From positions 124,001-188,000 of the forward strand of contig NZ_JAGPYQ010000001.1 of assembly GCF_018070025.1 (NCBI RefSeq): DNA of 64,000 nt, read 5' to 3'. The position numbers and the translations under genes are program-made. This DNA comes from Streptomyces liliiviolaceus. GTDB taxonomy: Bacteria; Actinomycetota; Actinomycetes; Streptomycetales; Streptomycetaceae. Shown here piece after piece: positions 16,612 through 25,627 of this stretch (its first letter is position 1; every line of letters begins with the position of its first letter). Below the pieces are notes generated by a model that did not search any database, had not been told where the DNA came from, and saw only the letters and a list, made by a program, of their open reading frames with translations.

Positions 16612-17805
16612 CTACACCTCGGCGTCGCCGGCGCCGGCGTCACCGCCGCCGTCCTCGTACGCGGGCGGCGGGGTCGACTCAAGCCCCAGAGCCTTGCGGG
16701 TCGTGACGGACTTCTTCGCGTCGGTGAGGTCCAGCGCCTTGCCGTAGTGCTCGTAGAAGGTGTCCACGTCGGAGGTCTTCGCCGCGTCGGCCCACTCGTC
16801 CTTCGCGGACTCCAGGTGCCCGACGAGCGCGGCGACCGGCTTCTCGGCGTCGGCGGGCCACCGGTGGGCGCGCAGCAGGCCGACCTGCTCCGTGAGGGCG
16901 CCCGAGACCCGGGTCGCCCACGCCTTGTGACCAGGCAGGTCGTCCTCGACGTACTCCTCCTCGGGCGCCGAGTCCATCGCCTTGTTCAGGACCTCGGCCG
17001 CCTCCAGATAGGCGACCTGGTCGGCGTCGAGGGTCGTCTCGTCCTGGCGCAGGGAGCCGGTCAGGGTGCCCTTCTCATCCATGTTGCCGAAGACACAGCT
17101 GATCTCGCGGTCCCCGAAGCTCCAACTGTCGCTCGTGGGCGTGAAGTAGTAGATGTCGACGTCGTCCGGAACGGCCCAGGCGTCCATCGCGTAGGCGTAC
17201 TGGAGCGAGTAGCACTTGTCGTCGGCGGCCTCGGTGACGGCGTCGTCGCCCGGGTAACCGCCGTCCGGCATCGGGAAGTTCGCGAAGACCTCGCCGTCGT
17301 GCTCACCCTCGCAGGACACCGTGTCGACGTCGTAGGCCATGCCCTCCAGGGAACCGCCCTGCGTGTCGAAGCACTGGCCCTTCTCCAGGGAGAAGACGGC
17401 GCCGCTGCCGCTCGCGTCGCGCGCGCCCTCCTTGAAGCCCTCCCAGAAGCCGGCCGCGCCGCCGGTGGCGAGCGCGAGCACGAGGATCGCGGTGCCGAGG
17501 CCCGACAGGACGATCCCGGCGATTGCCATGCCCTTGCCGCGTTCGCCCTTCCTCCTGATCTGCCCCAGCGCGACGAACCCGAGCACGAGCCCGACCAGCG
17601 GCAGGAAGCAGAGGATGCCGAGCACCAGCGCGGAGATGGCGAGGCCGTTGACGGGCGCCGGGGTGTTGTACGGGGAGTAGCCGTGCCCCCAGGGCTGGTA
17701 CCCGTACGGGGCGGGCCCCTGCGGCGGGTACGGCCCCTGGCCCGGGTATGCACCGTACGGGCCCTGTGGCGGCTGCGGTGGCCCGGCGGGCGGGGGTATC
17801 TCCAC
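16612..17805 (-). CDS. DUF4190-domain membrane protein
   Basis: Protein of 397 aa. A Pro/Gly/Tyr-rich cytoplasmic tail (PPQGPYGAYPGQGPYPPQG) is followed by two membrane helices of a DUF4190 domain (LAISALVLGILCFLPLVGLVLGF and AIAGIVLSGLGTAILVLALA) separated by a basic loop. The remaining ~280 residues are predicted extracytoplasmic, with a septum-formation-like segment (GQCFDT...DVDTVSCEGEHDGEVFA). Function unknown; the architecture is common in Streptomyces envelope proteins. The GTG at 17805 is favoured by AGGAG 10 nt upstream and because sequence further upstream comes from the family A repeat. Confidence 0.82.
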   Translation of the reverse strand: MEIPPPAGPPQPPQGPYGAYPGQGPYPPQGPAPYGYQPWGHGYSPYNTPAPVNGLAISALVLGILCFLPLVGLVLGFVALGQIRRKGERGKGMAIAGIVLSGLGTAILVLALATGGAAGFWEGFKEGARDASGSGAVFSLEKGQCFDTQGGSLEGMAYDVDTVSCEGEHDGEVFANFPMPDGGYPGDDAVTEAADDKCYSLQYAYAMDAWAVPDDVDIYYFTPTSDSWSFGDREISCVFGNMDEKGTLTGSLRQDETTLDADQVAYLEAAEVLNKAMDSAPEEEYVEDDLPGHKAWATRVSGALTEQVGLLRAHRWPADAEKPVAALVGHLESAKDEWADAAKTSDVDTFYEHYGKALDLTDAKKSVTTRKALGLESTPPPAYEDGGGDAGAGDAEV

Positions 17806-17918
17806 TTGTGCTCTGCTCCTCGTCCGAGTGGTGCTGCGTTTCGCCGCCGATACGGAACTGTGTGCGACAAAGCGCATGGTAAGCGGCGTGCGGGCGGAGG
17901 TGGAACAGCAATTCCTTC

Positions 17919-18169
17919 CGCCCCCGCCGCCCCTACCCGTTCCCGTCACTGACTCGGGGGCGCCGCCCCCGAACCCCCGGTCCTCAAACGCCGGACGGGC
18001 TGAGATGTCGCGGGGCCGGCTGAGATGTCGCGGACGGCCGGAGATCTTCAGCACGCCCGCACACCTTCAGCCCGTCCGGCGTTTGAGGACGAGCGCGCAG
18101 CGCGACAAGGGGGGCGAGGGGGCGCAGCCCCCATGCAGTGACGGGAAGGGAAGGGGCGGCGGGGGCGAG
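17919..18169. repeat. Family A dispersed palindromic repeat (copy A2)
   Basis: About 250 bp, starting with gcccccgccgcccctacccg and ending with its mirror. The centre has cctcaaacgccggacgggct and its inverse plus a gagatgtcgcggacggccgg segment, nearly identical to copy A4 some 42 kb away. It lies between the divergent DUF4190 and PLP-enzyme genes. Confidence 0.92.
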
Positions 18170-18178
18170 AGAAGCATC

Positions 18179-18184
18179 TAACCT
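18179..18184 (+). promoter_or_regulatory. Probable -10 box of a leaderless PLP-enzyme transcript
   Basis: TAACCT exactly 6 nt before the ATG at 18191, immediately beyond the end of repeat A2. No strong RBS. Confidence 0.5.
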
Positions 18185-18190
18185 GCCGGA

Positions 18191-19300
18191 ATGACACCCT
18201 TGCCGGACTGTTTCTGCCCGGTGGACGGCACCCGCGTCCCCACGGACTCCCCAGCCTGGTGCTGCCCCACCTGCCGAGGCCCCCTCGACCTGGACTTCGC
18301 ACCGACCCCCGCCCCCCTCAAGTCCCTGACGGGAAGGGTCAATTCGCTCTGGCGGTACACGGAGTGCCTGCCCCTGCCGACCCCCACGGTGTCGCTGGGC
18401 GAGGGCCGCACCCCACTGGTCACCCTCAGAGAGGGCGTCTCGGCCAAACTGGACTTCCTGATGCCGACGCTCTCCTTCAAGGACCGCGGAGCCGTCATGC
18501 TCGCCGAGCTGGCCCTGCGGCTGCGCCCCCGGCGGGTCGTCGCGGACAGCAGCGGCAACGCGGGCACGGCCGTCGCCGCGTACTGCGCCCGGGCCCGTCT
18601 GTCGTGCACGGTGTACGTCCCCGAGGGCACGTCCGCCAAGAAGCTGGAGCAGATCGCGACGCACGGGGCCCGGCTCGAAGTGGTCCCGGGCGACCGTGAG
18701 GCGACGGCGTCGGCGGCCCGGGAGGCGGCGGACGAGGAGGGCACGTTCTACGCCTCGCACGTCTTCAACCCGTACTTCCTGCACGGTACGAAGACGTACG
18801 TCCACGAGGTGTGGGAGGAACTCGGCGGCCGGCTCCCCGAGGTGCTGGTCGTGCCCGTCGGGAACGGCACGCTCCTGCTCGGCGCGGCACTCGCCGTCGC
18901 CGAACTGCACGCGGCGGGCCTGATCGACCGCAGACCCGCGCTGTACGCGGTCCAGTCCGCGGCGGTCGCCCCGCTGGCCCGCGCCTGGCACGAGGGGGCG
19001 GACGACCTGGTCGGGGTCACCCCGGCGGCCCCCACGTTCGCCGAGGGCATCGCGATCCCCCGTCCGCCGAGGGCCCGCCAGATCCTGCGGGCGGTACGCG
19101 AGTCGGGCGGCGCGTTCCTCACCGTGACGGAGGACCAGATCCGCCACGCCCAGACCGACCTGGCCTCCCAGGGCCTGTACGTGGAATCGACGGGGGCGGC
19201 CTGCTGGGCGGCGACGAGAGAGGGCCCCCTGGGCTCCCGCACAGCGGTGATCCCCCTCTGCGGAGCAGGCCTGAAATCAGGCCCGGCAACCCCCGCTTGA
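18191..19300 (+). CDS. PLP-dependent threonine-synthase-like enzyme
   Basis: Fold-type II PLP enzyme of 369 aa. A Cys-rich N-terminus (C7, C9, C24, C25, C28), possibly a zinc ribbon, precedes the catalytic domain. The PLP lysine is K97 in LSFKDRG; the phosphate-binding Ser/Gly/Asn loop SSGNAG is at 120-125; 'VPVGNGTLLLG' is the second phosphate loop. The family includes threonine synthase (O-phosphohomoserine to threonine) and related beta-eliminating enzymes. The zinc-like head and context outside the hom-thrC-thrB cluster suggest a paralogue rather than the housekeeping ThrC. The start is supported by the leaderless promoter at 6 nt. Confidence 0.85.
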   Translation: MTPLPDCFCPVDGTRVPTDSPAWCCPTCRGPLDLDFAPTPAPLKSLTGRVNSLWRYTECLPLPTPTVSLGEGRTPLVTLREGVSAKLDFLMPTLSFKDRGAVMLAELALRLRPRRVVADSSGNAGTAVAAYCARARLSCTVYVPEGTSAKKLEQIATHGARLEVVPGDREATASAAREAADEEGTFYASHVFNPYFLHGTKTYVHEVWEELGGRLPEVLVVPVGNGTLLLGAALAVAELHAAGLIDRRPALYAVQSAAVAPLARAWHEGADDLVGVTPAAPTFAEGIAIPRPPRARQILRAVRESGGAFLTVTEDQIRHAQTDLASQGLYVESTGAACWAATREGPLGSRTAVIPLCGAGLKSGPATPA

Positions 19301-19325
19301 GGGGCGCGGGGAACGGCGCGACCTT
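19299..19325. repeat. Degenerate family B half-repeat
   Basis: aggggcgcggggaacggcgcg, close to the right arm of family B with one change, between convergent genes. May serve as terminator debris. Confidence 0.5.
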
Positions 19326-19331
19326 TCGTCG

Positions 19332-21569
19332 CTAAGGCGCGCCAGGATCGGCCCGCCCCGCCGAAGCCAACCGTTCCTGCTCCTCCTCCACGATCCGCCG
19401 AGCGATCGCCCCGTCGGAGACATCCACCGCGTCGGGCGAAGCCTCGGCCACATCGCTGCGCCGGGCGTACGCGTCGAAGAGCCGCGCCTTGCTCTCAAGA
19501 ATGCGCAGCAGCCGATCGTCGACACTGTCCGTCGCCAGCAGCCGATGCACCTGGACCGACCGCACCTGCCCCATCCGGTGCGCCCGCGCGACGGCCTGAT
19601 GTTCCAGCGTCGGCTTGACCTGCGGCTCGCACAGGATCACCACGGACGCGGCCTGCAGATTCAGCCCGACCCCACCCGCCTCGATCTGGCAGAGCAGCAC
19701 CGCGTGCCCGTCCGTGTCCGCGAACTCGTCGACGAGCTGCTGTCGGCGCACCGCGGGCACACCCCCGGCCAGCGGCCCCAGCACGACACCACCACTGCCG
19801 TCGCCGTCCCCCAGAGCCTGCTGCACGGCGGCGAGCACATCGCGGAAGTAGGAGAAGACGACGACCTTCAACCCGTTCGCGGCGGCCTCGGTCACCAGCT
19901 CACGCAGCCGCTGGAGCTTCGCCGACTTCTCCGCGTGCGCGTACGCGGCCCGGCGCATCGCCATGAAGTTCCCCGCGGCGACCGCGAGCCGGTAGGCGTC
20001 CTCGTCGGCCGCGCTGAACTCCTCCCACTCGTCGACGTGCACCAGCGCGGGCAGTTCGGTCAGCACGTCCTGCTGGTTGCGCCGCAGATAGGCGGGGGCT
20101 ACGGACCTGCGGAAGGTGTGCGGTCCGGCGACCGCGTCGCTGCCCTGGATCCTCGGCACCAGATCGGGCTGGAGGTAGCGCACGAGCGTACGGAACTCCT
20201 CGACGCGGTTCTCCATGGGCGTACCCGTGAGGAACAGGACCCGCTCGCAGCGGTTCGTCCAGCGTGCGACGGCCCGTGAGCGGCGGGCCTCGGGGTTCTT
20301 CACGTAGTGGGCCTCGTCGACGACGAGCGCGGCGGGCGCCTCCAGCGGATGCGGTTCGGCCTTCTTCGGGTCGGGCAGGCTGTGCAGCACGTCGAAGGTG
20401 GTGACCGCGACCCCACCGCGCTCACGCCACTCCGCATACGCGTCCAGCCGGTCGGGGCCGTGCACGGGCACCGCGCGCAGGGTGCTGCGGGCGCCGATCT
20501 CCCGCGTCCAGTTGATCAGTACGCTCGCCGGGCACACCACCAGGAAGTGCCGGTGCCCGTCGGCGGCGAGGTGGGCGAGGACCGCGATGGCCTGGATCGT
20601 CTTGCCGAGCCCCATCTCGTCACCGAGGACCACCCGCCGCTGGGCCAGCGCGAACCGCGCGCCGAAGGACTGGTAGCCGCGCAGCGAGACCCGACGGTGG
20701 GTGTCGTCGAGCCCCTGCGCGTGCACCCGGTCGGCGACCTCCGCCGGCAGAAAGCCCTCGGACGCCTCGACATCGGGCGCGCTGCCGGCGATCTCGGCGA
20801 GCTGGCTGTAGTACTCCGCGGACCGCAGCTCGAAGTCCACCCACGCCCCGGCGTCGGACGAGGACTCCCGCAGCAGATCGGTGGAGGCCTGTGTGAGCAG
20901 CATCGGTACGCCCTTGGAGACGGCGTCGGCGACGAGTGTGCGCAGTTCGGTCGCCGCCGCGAGCGCGCTCTCCCGCCCGGCCCGGCCGAGGAGCGCCATC
21001 CGCAGCCGTCCGCCGGCCGGCCGCGCCGCCGGAAGGAGCCCCGCGAGCTGTCGCTCAAGGCCCTGGGCCGCGTCCACGGCCCGGCGCAGGTCGGGCCCCG
21101 CCTCGACGATCCGCCGCAGCGCGATGACCAGGGCGGTGGTCCGCGGCTCCGGGTGGTCCACGTCGATCCGTACGGACACGGTCTCTTCCAGGGCGCGGGC
21201 GATCTGCCGGGCGGCGGCGAGCGCCTGGTCGGCGGTCTGCGCGCCGACCCCCGGAATCTGCCGCAGTTCGTACCGGCTCGCCTCGAACACCGGCCGTACG
21301 CTGCCGAATCCGGCGGTCTCCAGGGCGCCGAGCCGCAGCCGCCCCTCGGTGACGTCCTTCAGCCGGGAGACGGGGATGCCCTCCAGCTCCTGGGCGACCA
21401 GTTCGGCGAGGAGCGGGGCGAGGGCGGCCCGTACCTGCTCCACCGCGCGGGCGTGGTCGGCGAGCACGTTGCGGGCGAGGCCGCCCAGCCGTTCGCCGCG
21501 CGCGACGACCTCCCGCGCCTTGCGCCCCACCGCCACGGGGCCGCCGACAGCCCTCTCGCCCTCCGCCAT
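19332..21569 (-). CDS. SNF2-family DEAD/DEAH helicase
   Basis: Protein of 745 aa. A helical N-terminal part (with a helix-hairpin-helix-like IPGVGAQTADQALAAARQIA) precedes the SNF2 ATPase core: Walker A DEMGLGKTIQA, motif II DEAHYV, motif III LTGTPMEN, and the C-terminal helicase lobe with ARAHRMGQVR. Swi2/Snf2 ATPases translocate on double-stranded DNA and remodel or displace bound proteins; the bacterial HepA/RapA group acts on RNA polymerase, but this one lacks RapA-specific domains that I can see. ATG at 21569 with GAGGGG upstream. Codon use is native. It may participate in repair; no operon partner is obvious. Confidence 0.9.
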   Translation of the reverse strand: MAEGERAVGGPVAVGRKAREVVARGERLGGLARNVLADHARAVEQVRAALAPLLAELVAQELEGIPVSRLKDVTEGRLRLGALETAGFGSVRPVFEASRYELRQIPGVGAQTADQALAAARQIARALEETVSVRIDVDHPEPRTTALVIALRRIVEAGPDLRRAVDAAQGLERQLAGLLPAARPAGGRLRMALLGRAGRESALAAATELRTLVADAVSKGVPMLLTQASTDLLRESSSDAGAWVDFELRSAEYYSQLAEIAGSAPDVEASEGFLPAEVADRVHAQGLDDTHRRVSLRGYQSFGARFALAQRRVVLGDEMGLGKTIQAIAVLAHLAADGHRHFLVVCPASVLINWTREIGARSTLRAVPVHGPDRLDAYAEWRERGGVAVTTFDVLHSLPDPKKAEPHPLEAPAALVVDEAHYVKNPEARRSRAVARWTNRCERVLFLTGTPMENRVEEFRTLVRYLQPDLVPRIQGSDAVAGPHTFRRSVAPAYLRRNQQDVLTELPALVHVDEWEEFSAADEDAYRLAVAAGNFMAMRRAAYAHAEKSAKLQRLRELVTEAAANGLKVVVFSYFRDVLAAVQQALGDGDGSGGVVLGPLAGGVPAVRRQQLVDEFADTDGHAVLLCQIEAGGVGLNLQAASVVILCEPQVKPTLEHQAVARAHRMGQVRSVQVHRLLATDSVDDRLLRILESKARLFDAYARRSDVAEASPDAVDVSDGAIARRIVEEEQERLASAGRADPGAP

Positions 21570-21690
21570 GACGCCCCTCATACCCCGCCATACCCCGCAG
21601 ACCCCGATCGAGCGGTCATCCTCGCACGGGGGTACGACAACCGGCCCGGACGCACGCTCCGGACCGTGGACCCGCGGTTCGGTACCCGCG

Positions 21691-23529
21691 TCAGCCCCGG
21701 TCGGTGTCCGCCGGATGCTCCAGCAGCCGCCCGCACTGTGCCGCGAGTCCCGCCATGCCGTAGGCCCGTGCGCTGCGCAGGGACTCCTGCAGCAGGCTCT
21801 GCGCCTGGGCCTCGTTGCCCGCCCCGCCGACACCGCGCAGCGCACGGGCCCGGGCCAGCCGGAGGCGGGCGAGTTCGGGCTGTGACGAACGGGCCGGTAC
21901 GGCGCCCTGCCGGAAGTGGCCGAGCGCGGTCTCCGGTTCGCCCGCGGCCAGCGCCAGCAGCCCGCGGGCCCGCGCGGTCGAGCCGACCAGCACGGTGGGC
22001 CAGCCGGCGAGCGCGATCTGCTGTCCGTCGTGCGGCGCCAACCGCTCGCGCAGTCCCGGCACCAGCTCCCTCAGTCGGCTCTCGTACCCCCCTTGGATGT
22101 CCAGGGCCGCGCAGGCCTCGGCGAGGACGACGAGGGTGGGCACCGCCCAGCCGGAGGGCGGGAACCGGCTGAAGGCGACGGTGTCGGCGGCGAACCCCGC
22201 CAGCAGGTCCGCCGCCTCGGCGTGCCGTCCCGTCTCGCAGTGGGCGAGCGCGAGGCCGGCCCGCCAGATGGGGAAGTAGGCGTGCCGCTCGACGTCCTCG
22301 GCCAGGTCCGAGGTGAACAGCTCCGCCATCCGGCCCTGTTCGCGCAGCAGCCAGAAGGCCTGGCCGAGGCGGGTCTGGCGCAGGGCGTCGGCGGGGACCG
22401 CGAGATCGGCGTGCAGTCCTTCGATGTACTTCGGGGACTCGCCGAGGATCCAGTGCGCCGCCGCGTCGAACCTGCCGTGCCACAGGTCGAGCAGGGCGTC
22501 CAGGGTGTGCCGCTGCCAGGTGGCGAGGACGCTGCGGGTGTCGGCGGCGTACTTGCGGTACTGGCTCGCGGTGGCCAGTGCGCTGTAGACCCTGCCGGTG
22601 CGCAACTGGTCGATGACGAGGGCCATGAGCGCCTCGCCGTGGAAGTAGGGGGAGTCGAGCCGGACCGCGGCGTCGTGCAGTCGCTGGGACAGTGCCAGGG
22701 CGTCGGCCGCCGGGGTGAAGTCGTAGCGCGCCCAGCGGCATTCGGTGAGCACTTCGCAGCGCACCTCGTCGTCCCGGACGTCTCGTCCGTCCCGAACGTC
22801 TCTGCCGTCTCTGCCCTCTCGGCCATCTCTGCCGTCCGCCGGTAATCGGCTCAGTGTGTCGTCGGCGAGTCCGGCCCCCTCCTCGGGGCCCACCCGGCCG
22901 GCCGCGGTGTCCTCGCTGACCGCCATGGACACCTTCTTCGCCAGGTGCGCGGTGAGGCGCAGCCGCAGGCCCACGGCCTCGGCCCCGCCGTCGCCCTGCA
23001 ACTCGGCGAGGCTGTTCCTGATCAGATGCAGCACTTCGTGGTCGACCTGCCCGGGGTCAGACCAGCGCCGGGCCATCCGGATCACGGCCTCGGCCTGCGC
23101 CCTGGGGTCCCCGGCGGCGCCGTGCAGCGCGGCCCGGTAGAGCCGGTCGGCCTCCCGCATGTCACCGGTGGTGTGGCTCAGGTCGCCGCGTCTGAGCAGC
23201 CGGTCGAACTCAAGGCGCCGCTGGGCACCGGTCCCCGGCGCACGGCCGCCGCCGGCCGGTCCCGCCGTCCGTCTCGTGGACCCGGTCCTGACCGGCCTCG
23301 GTAAGGGGTCGAGGCTCGGCGGAGCCAGGGCCGTCAACACCCCCTTGGCGTCCAGCACCTGCTCACACAGCTGGGCCAGCTCCACGGACGCCCGTCGCTG
23401 GCCGGTCTCGACCCGGCTCAGGAAACTGCGGCTGCAGTGCACCTTGCGGGCCAGCTCGCTGAGCGACAGTCCTGCCGCGACGCGGCGGCGGCGCAGCTCG
23501 GAGCCCAAGGCGTTGTCCTCGATCGTCAT
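21691..23529 (-). CDS. Large XRE-family regulator with TPR-like C-terminal region and a TTA codon
   Basis: Protein of 612 aa. A Cro/CI-type HTH is at residues 9-65 (GSELRRRRVAAGLSLSELARKVHCSRSFLSRVETG). The rest is helical and TPR-like, as in the many Streptomyces XRE regulators of this length. A low-complexity run of DGR/DVR units lies near residues 230-255 (tandem repeats at about 22768-22838). Codon 229 is TTA, the only in-frame TTA I found in the window, so translation should depend on the developmental tRNA encoded by bldA. The ATG at 23529 abuts a GGGGGG. An inverted repeat 29 nt upstream fits autoregulation. Confidence 0.86.
   Translation of the reverse strand: MTIEDNALGSELRRRRVAAGLSLSELARKVHCSRSFLSRVETGQRRASVELAQLCEQVLDAKGVLTALAPPSLDPLPRPVRTGSTRRTAGPAGGGRAPGTGAQRRLEFDRLLRRGDLSHTTGDMREADRLYRAALHGAAGDPRAQAEAVIRMARRWSDPGQVDHEVLHLIRNSLAELQGDGGAEAVGLRLRLTAHLAKKVSMAVSEDTAAGRVGPEEGAGLADDTLSRLPADGRDGREGRDGRDVRDGRDVRDDEVRCEVLTECRWARYDFTPAADALALSQRLHDAAVRLDSPYFHGEALMALVIDQLRTGRVYSALATASQYRKYAADTRSVLATWQRHTLDALLDLWHGRFDAAAHWILGESPKYIEGLHADLAVPADALRQTRLGQAFWLLREQGRMAELFTSDLAEDVERHAYFPIWRAGLALAHCETGRHAEAADLLAGFAADTVAFSRFPPSGWAVPTLVVLAEACAALDIQGGYESRLRELVPGLRERLAPHDGQQIALAGWPTVLVGSTARARGLLALAAGEPETALGHFRQGAVPARSSQPELARLRLARARALRGVGGAGNEAQAQSLLQESLRSARAYGMAGLAAQCGRLLEHPADTDRG
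22768..22838 (-). repeat. Imperfect short tandem repeats in the XRE gene
   Basis: Repeating cgtcccggacgt / ctgccgtct-like units encode the DGRDGREGRDGRDVRDGRD tract. Likely an expandable linker. Confidence 0.7.
22843..22845 (-). other. In-frame TTA (leucine) codon
   Basis: Plus strand taa; the codon reads TTA between CGA and CCG (Arg-Leu-Pro) in the XRE regulator. The frame was checked from the start at 23529 (228 codons upstream). Confidence 0.92.
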
Positions 23530-23557
23530 CCCCCCAACGGTCCGCCGTCCGCCCCGT

Positions 23558-23580
23558 GTTGCCAAAAAAGCGCTGGCAAC
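23558..23580. promoter_or_regulatory. Inverted repeat upstream of the XRE gene
   Basis: GTTGCCA (23558-23564) and TGGCAAC (23574-23580) with a 9-nt centre containing an A-tract. Candidate autoregulatory operator. Confidence 0.55.
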
Positions 23581-23651
23581 AGCGGACCACTCCACATCGT
23601 CGCGGATACGAACGAACCTGTCCGTGCGGAGCTTATCGGGAGCAAGGGCTT

Positions 23652-23740
23652 GGTCACCGGCAGACAGGAGCACCGGCCACCGGCGGCACGGGCGTGCCCG
23701 CACGGTGTCGCCCCGGCCTTGTCGAACGGTGCCGGTGACC
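23652..23740. repeat. Long-range inverted repeat
   Basis: Arms GGTCACCGGCA and TGCCGGTGACC, 11 bp perfect, 67 nt apart, with smaller GC-rich hairpins inside. It could form a closed multi-branched RNA on either strand. Confidence 0.5.
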
Positions 23741-23778
23741 CGCACAGGTGCGGCCTGCCCGGACGGCCGCACGAGTTC

Positions 23779-23821
23779 GTCGCCGACGAGCACTCTTTGG
23801 GGGAAGAGGCTCGTCGGCGAC
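23779..23821 (-). terminator. Strong hairpin downstream of the rhomboid gene
   Basis: Outer arms GTCGCCGACGAGC / GCTCGTCGGCGAC (13 bp perfect) continue as inner arms CTCTT / AAGAG around tggggg, giving an 18-bp stem with one bulge. Confidence 0.75.
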
Positions 23822-23942
23822 GGCCTGTCCGCCCTGGGGCCCGGGGCCGGAGTCGGGGCAGGGCACGATCGGTCCGGGGCGCACGGGGGTCGCTCCGGAC
23901 CGGCTCGTACGCCCGGGGCCCGACGCCCGGCCCGTACGCCGG

Positions 23943-24557
23943 CTAGACGCGTATTCGGGTGTCGCGGGGGCGGCGGAACGCGAAGGCCGCGACCACCCCG
24001 CCCAGCAGTCCGAAGAGATGCCCCTGCCAGCTGACCCCGGTCGCCGTCGGCAGGACGCCCCACAGGATCGAGCCGTACACCGCGCCCACGAGGAGTCCCA
24101 CGACCACGTCTCCGATGCGGCGGTCCACGAAGCCCCGTACCAGCAGATAGCCGAAGAGGCCGAACACGACGCCGGACGCGCCCGCGGTCAGGGAGTGGGC
24201 GGGTGCGGTGAGCCAGACGCCCAGGCCGCTGACGAGGATCGTCACCGTGACGACGGCGAGGAAGCGGCGGGTGCCGGACAGCGCGGTGAGGAAGCCGAGG
24301 ACGAGCAGCGGCAGGCTGTTCGCCGCGAGATGGTCGAAGCCGAAGTGCAGGAAGGCGGCGGGCACGATGTCGCGCAGCTCGCCGAACTCGCGCGGGGTGA
24401 TGCCGAACGTGTCCAGGGCATGGCCGCTGACCGCGTCGATGCCTTCGAGCACCCAGAGCAGGGCGACCCAGCCGCCGGTCAGCAGGGCCGCGCTCCTGGC
24501 CCGCTCACCGCGCGACTGCGGAGCGGGAAGGCCCACGCCCTGCCGTTCGTACGTCAT
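23943..24557 (-). CDS. Rhomboid-family intramembrane serine protease
   Basis: Protein of 204 aa with about six membrane helices. The catalytic serine is S128 in GASG and the catalytic histidine is H180 in 'SWQGHLFGLLGG'; the helix-2 HFGFDHLAAN gives the oxyanion-hole H76/N80. The family cleaves membrane-anchored substrates in the bilayer; the substrate here is unknown. ATG at 24557 with AGGGGG 5 nt upstream. It lies next to two CPBP-type intramembrane proteases, so this short stretch encodes three. Confidence 0.9.
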   Translation of the reverse strand: MTYERQGVGLPAPQSRGERARSAALLTGGWVALLWVLEGIDAVSGHALDTFGITPREFGELRDIVPAAFLHFGFDHLAANSLPLLVLGFLTALSGTRRFLAVVTVTILVSGLGVWLTAPAHSLTAGASGVVFGLFGYLLVRGFVDRRIGDVVVGLLVGAVYGSILWGVLPTATGVSWQGHLFGLLGGVVAAFAFRRPRDTRIRV

Positions 24558-24790
24558 GGATGCCCCCTGCCGGTCCCTTTTCGGCCCCTGTGTTCCGTTC
24601 AACGCGCGAAGGGCTCGGGCCGGTTCCCGTCGCGGGGCGGGAAAAGGCGCGTACGCCCGCCGTCCCGGGGCTGTCCCCCGTCCGAGCTACGCGCAGGTGT
24701 CCACCGGGCGGTGACGATTCCCGGCCGCCGGATCCATAGCTTTCTGCACAGCCCGCGGCACTCGGTCGCGGCTCTGGTGCAGGAGTGCTC

Positions 24791-25627
24791 ATGAGGTTCG
24801 TCTGGCAGCTCGTGGCGGTCGCCGCGGTCGCTTTCGTCGGTGGTCAGGGAATCATGGCGACGGAGGGCGAACCGTGGCTCCAGTTGCTCGTCGGCGTACC
24901 GACGGCCGTGCTCGCGGTGTTCGTCTACCGGTGGGTGGTGGGGCGGACCGAGCGGCGGCCGGTCACCGAACTGGCCCTGGAGGAGGCCCCCTCCGCGCTG
25001 GGCCGCGGAACCCTGATCGGCGCCGCGCTGTTCAGCGCCGTCATCGTCAACCTCTTCACCTCCGGGTACTACGACGTCGACGGGATCGACTCGCGGTCGG
25101 GCGCGATGGGCCTGCTCGGCTTCATGGCCGCCGCCGCGACGACGGAGGAACTGATGTTCCGTGGCGTCCTGTTCCGTATCGCCGAGGAGCGCATCGGCAC
25201 CTGGATCGCGCTGGTGCTGACCGGCGCGCTGTTCGGTCTGTCGCACCTGCTCAACCCGAACGCCAGCCTGTGGGGCGCCGCCGCCATCGCCGTCGAGGCG
25301 GGCGGCATGCTCACCGCCGCGTATGTCGCCACCCGCTCGCTGTGGCTGCCCATCGGCCTGCACTTCGGCTGGAACTACGCCGCGTCCGGCGTCTTCAGTA
25401 CCGAAGTGTCCGGCAACGACACTCCTCCGGGGCTGCTGGACTCCTCGATGTCGGGCCCGTCGCTGCTCACCGGCGGCGACTTCGGCCCGGAGGGAAGCGT
25501 GTACTCGGTGCTGTTCTGCGTGCTGGCGACGATCACGTTCATGTGGCTGGCCCACCGGCGCGGCCGGGTGCTGCCGCGCCGCTCGCGTGCCCAGCGTGCC
25601 GGCGCCACCGCTACACTCCCCCGATGA
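24791..25627 (+). CDS. CPBP-family intramembrane glutamic protease (ABI/CAAX-like), copy 1
   Basis: Membrane protein of 278 aa, about seven helices. CPBP motifs are intact: EELMFRG (E119, E120, R124), H152 in GLSHLLNPN, and HFGWN (H191, N195). The family includes Rce1-type CAAX proteases and bacteriocin-immunity proteins. RBS AGGAG lies 5 nt before the ATG. The stop overlaps the start of the next gene (ATGA), so it is translationally coupled to a histidine kinase. It resembles the second CPBP protein at 27587-28510, including the segment from HFGWN to FGPE. Confidence 0.92.
   Translation: MRFVWQLVAVAAVAFVGGQGIMATEGEPWLQLLVGVPTAVLAVFVYRWVVGRTERRPVTELALEEAPSALGRGTLIGAALFSAVIVNLFTSGYYDVDGIDSRSGAMGLLGFMAAAATTEELMFRGVLFRIAEERIGTWIALVLTGALFGLSHLLNPNASLWGAAAIAVEAGGMLTAAYVATRSLWLPIGLHFGWNYAASGVFSTEVSGNDTPPGLLDSSMSGPSLLTGGDFGPEGSVYSVLFCVLATITFMWLAHRRGRVLPRRSRAQRAGATATLPR

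Larger units (their letters stand above)
23530..23942. other. 413-bp gene-free region dense in inverted repeats
   Basis: No supported gene. Four perfect inverted repeats lie within it: 23558-23580, 23652-23740, 23779-23821 and 23871-23901 (arms GGTCCGG and CCGGACC). The third is probably the rhomboid terminator; the others would be in the upstream region or 5' leader of the XRE gene. Confidence 0.7.
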
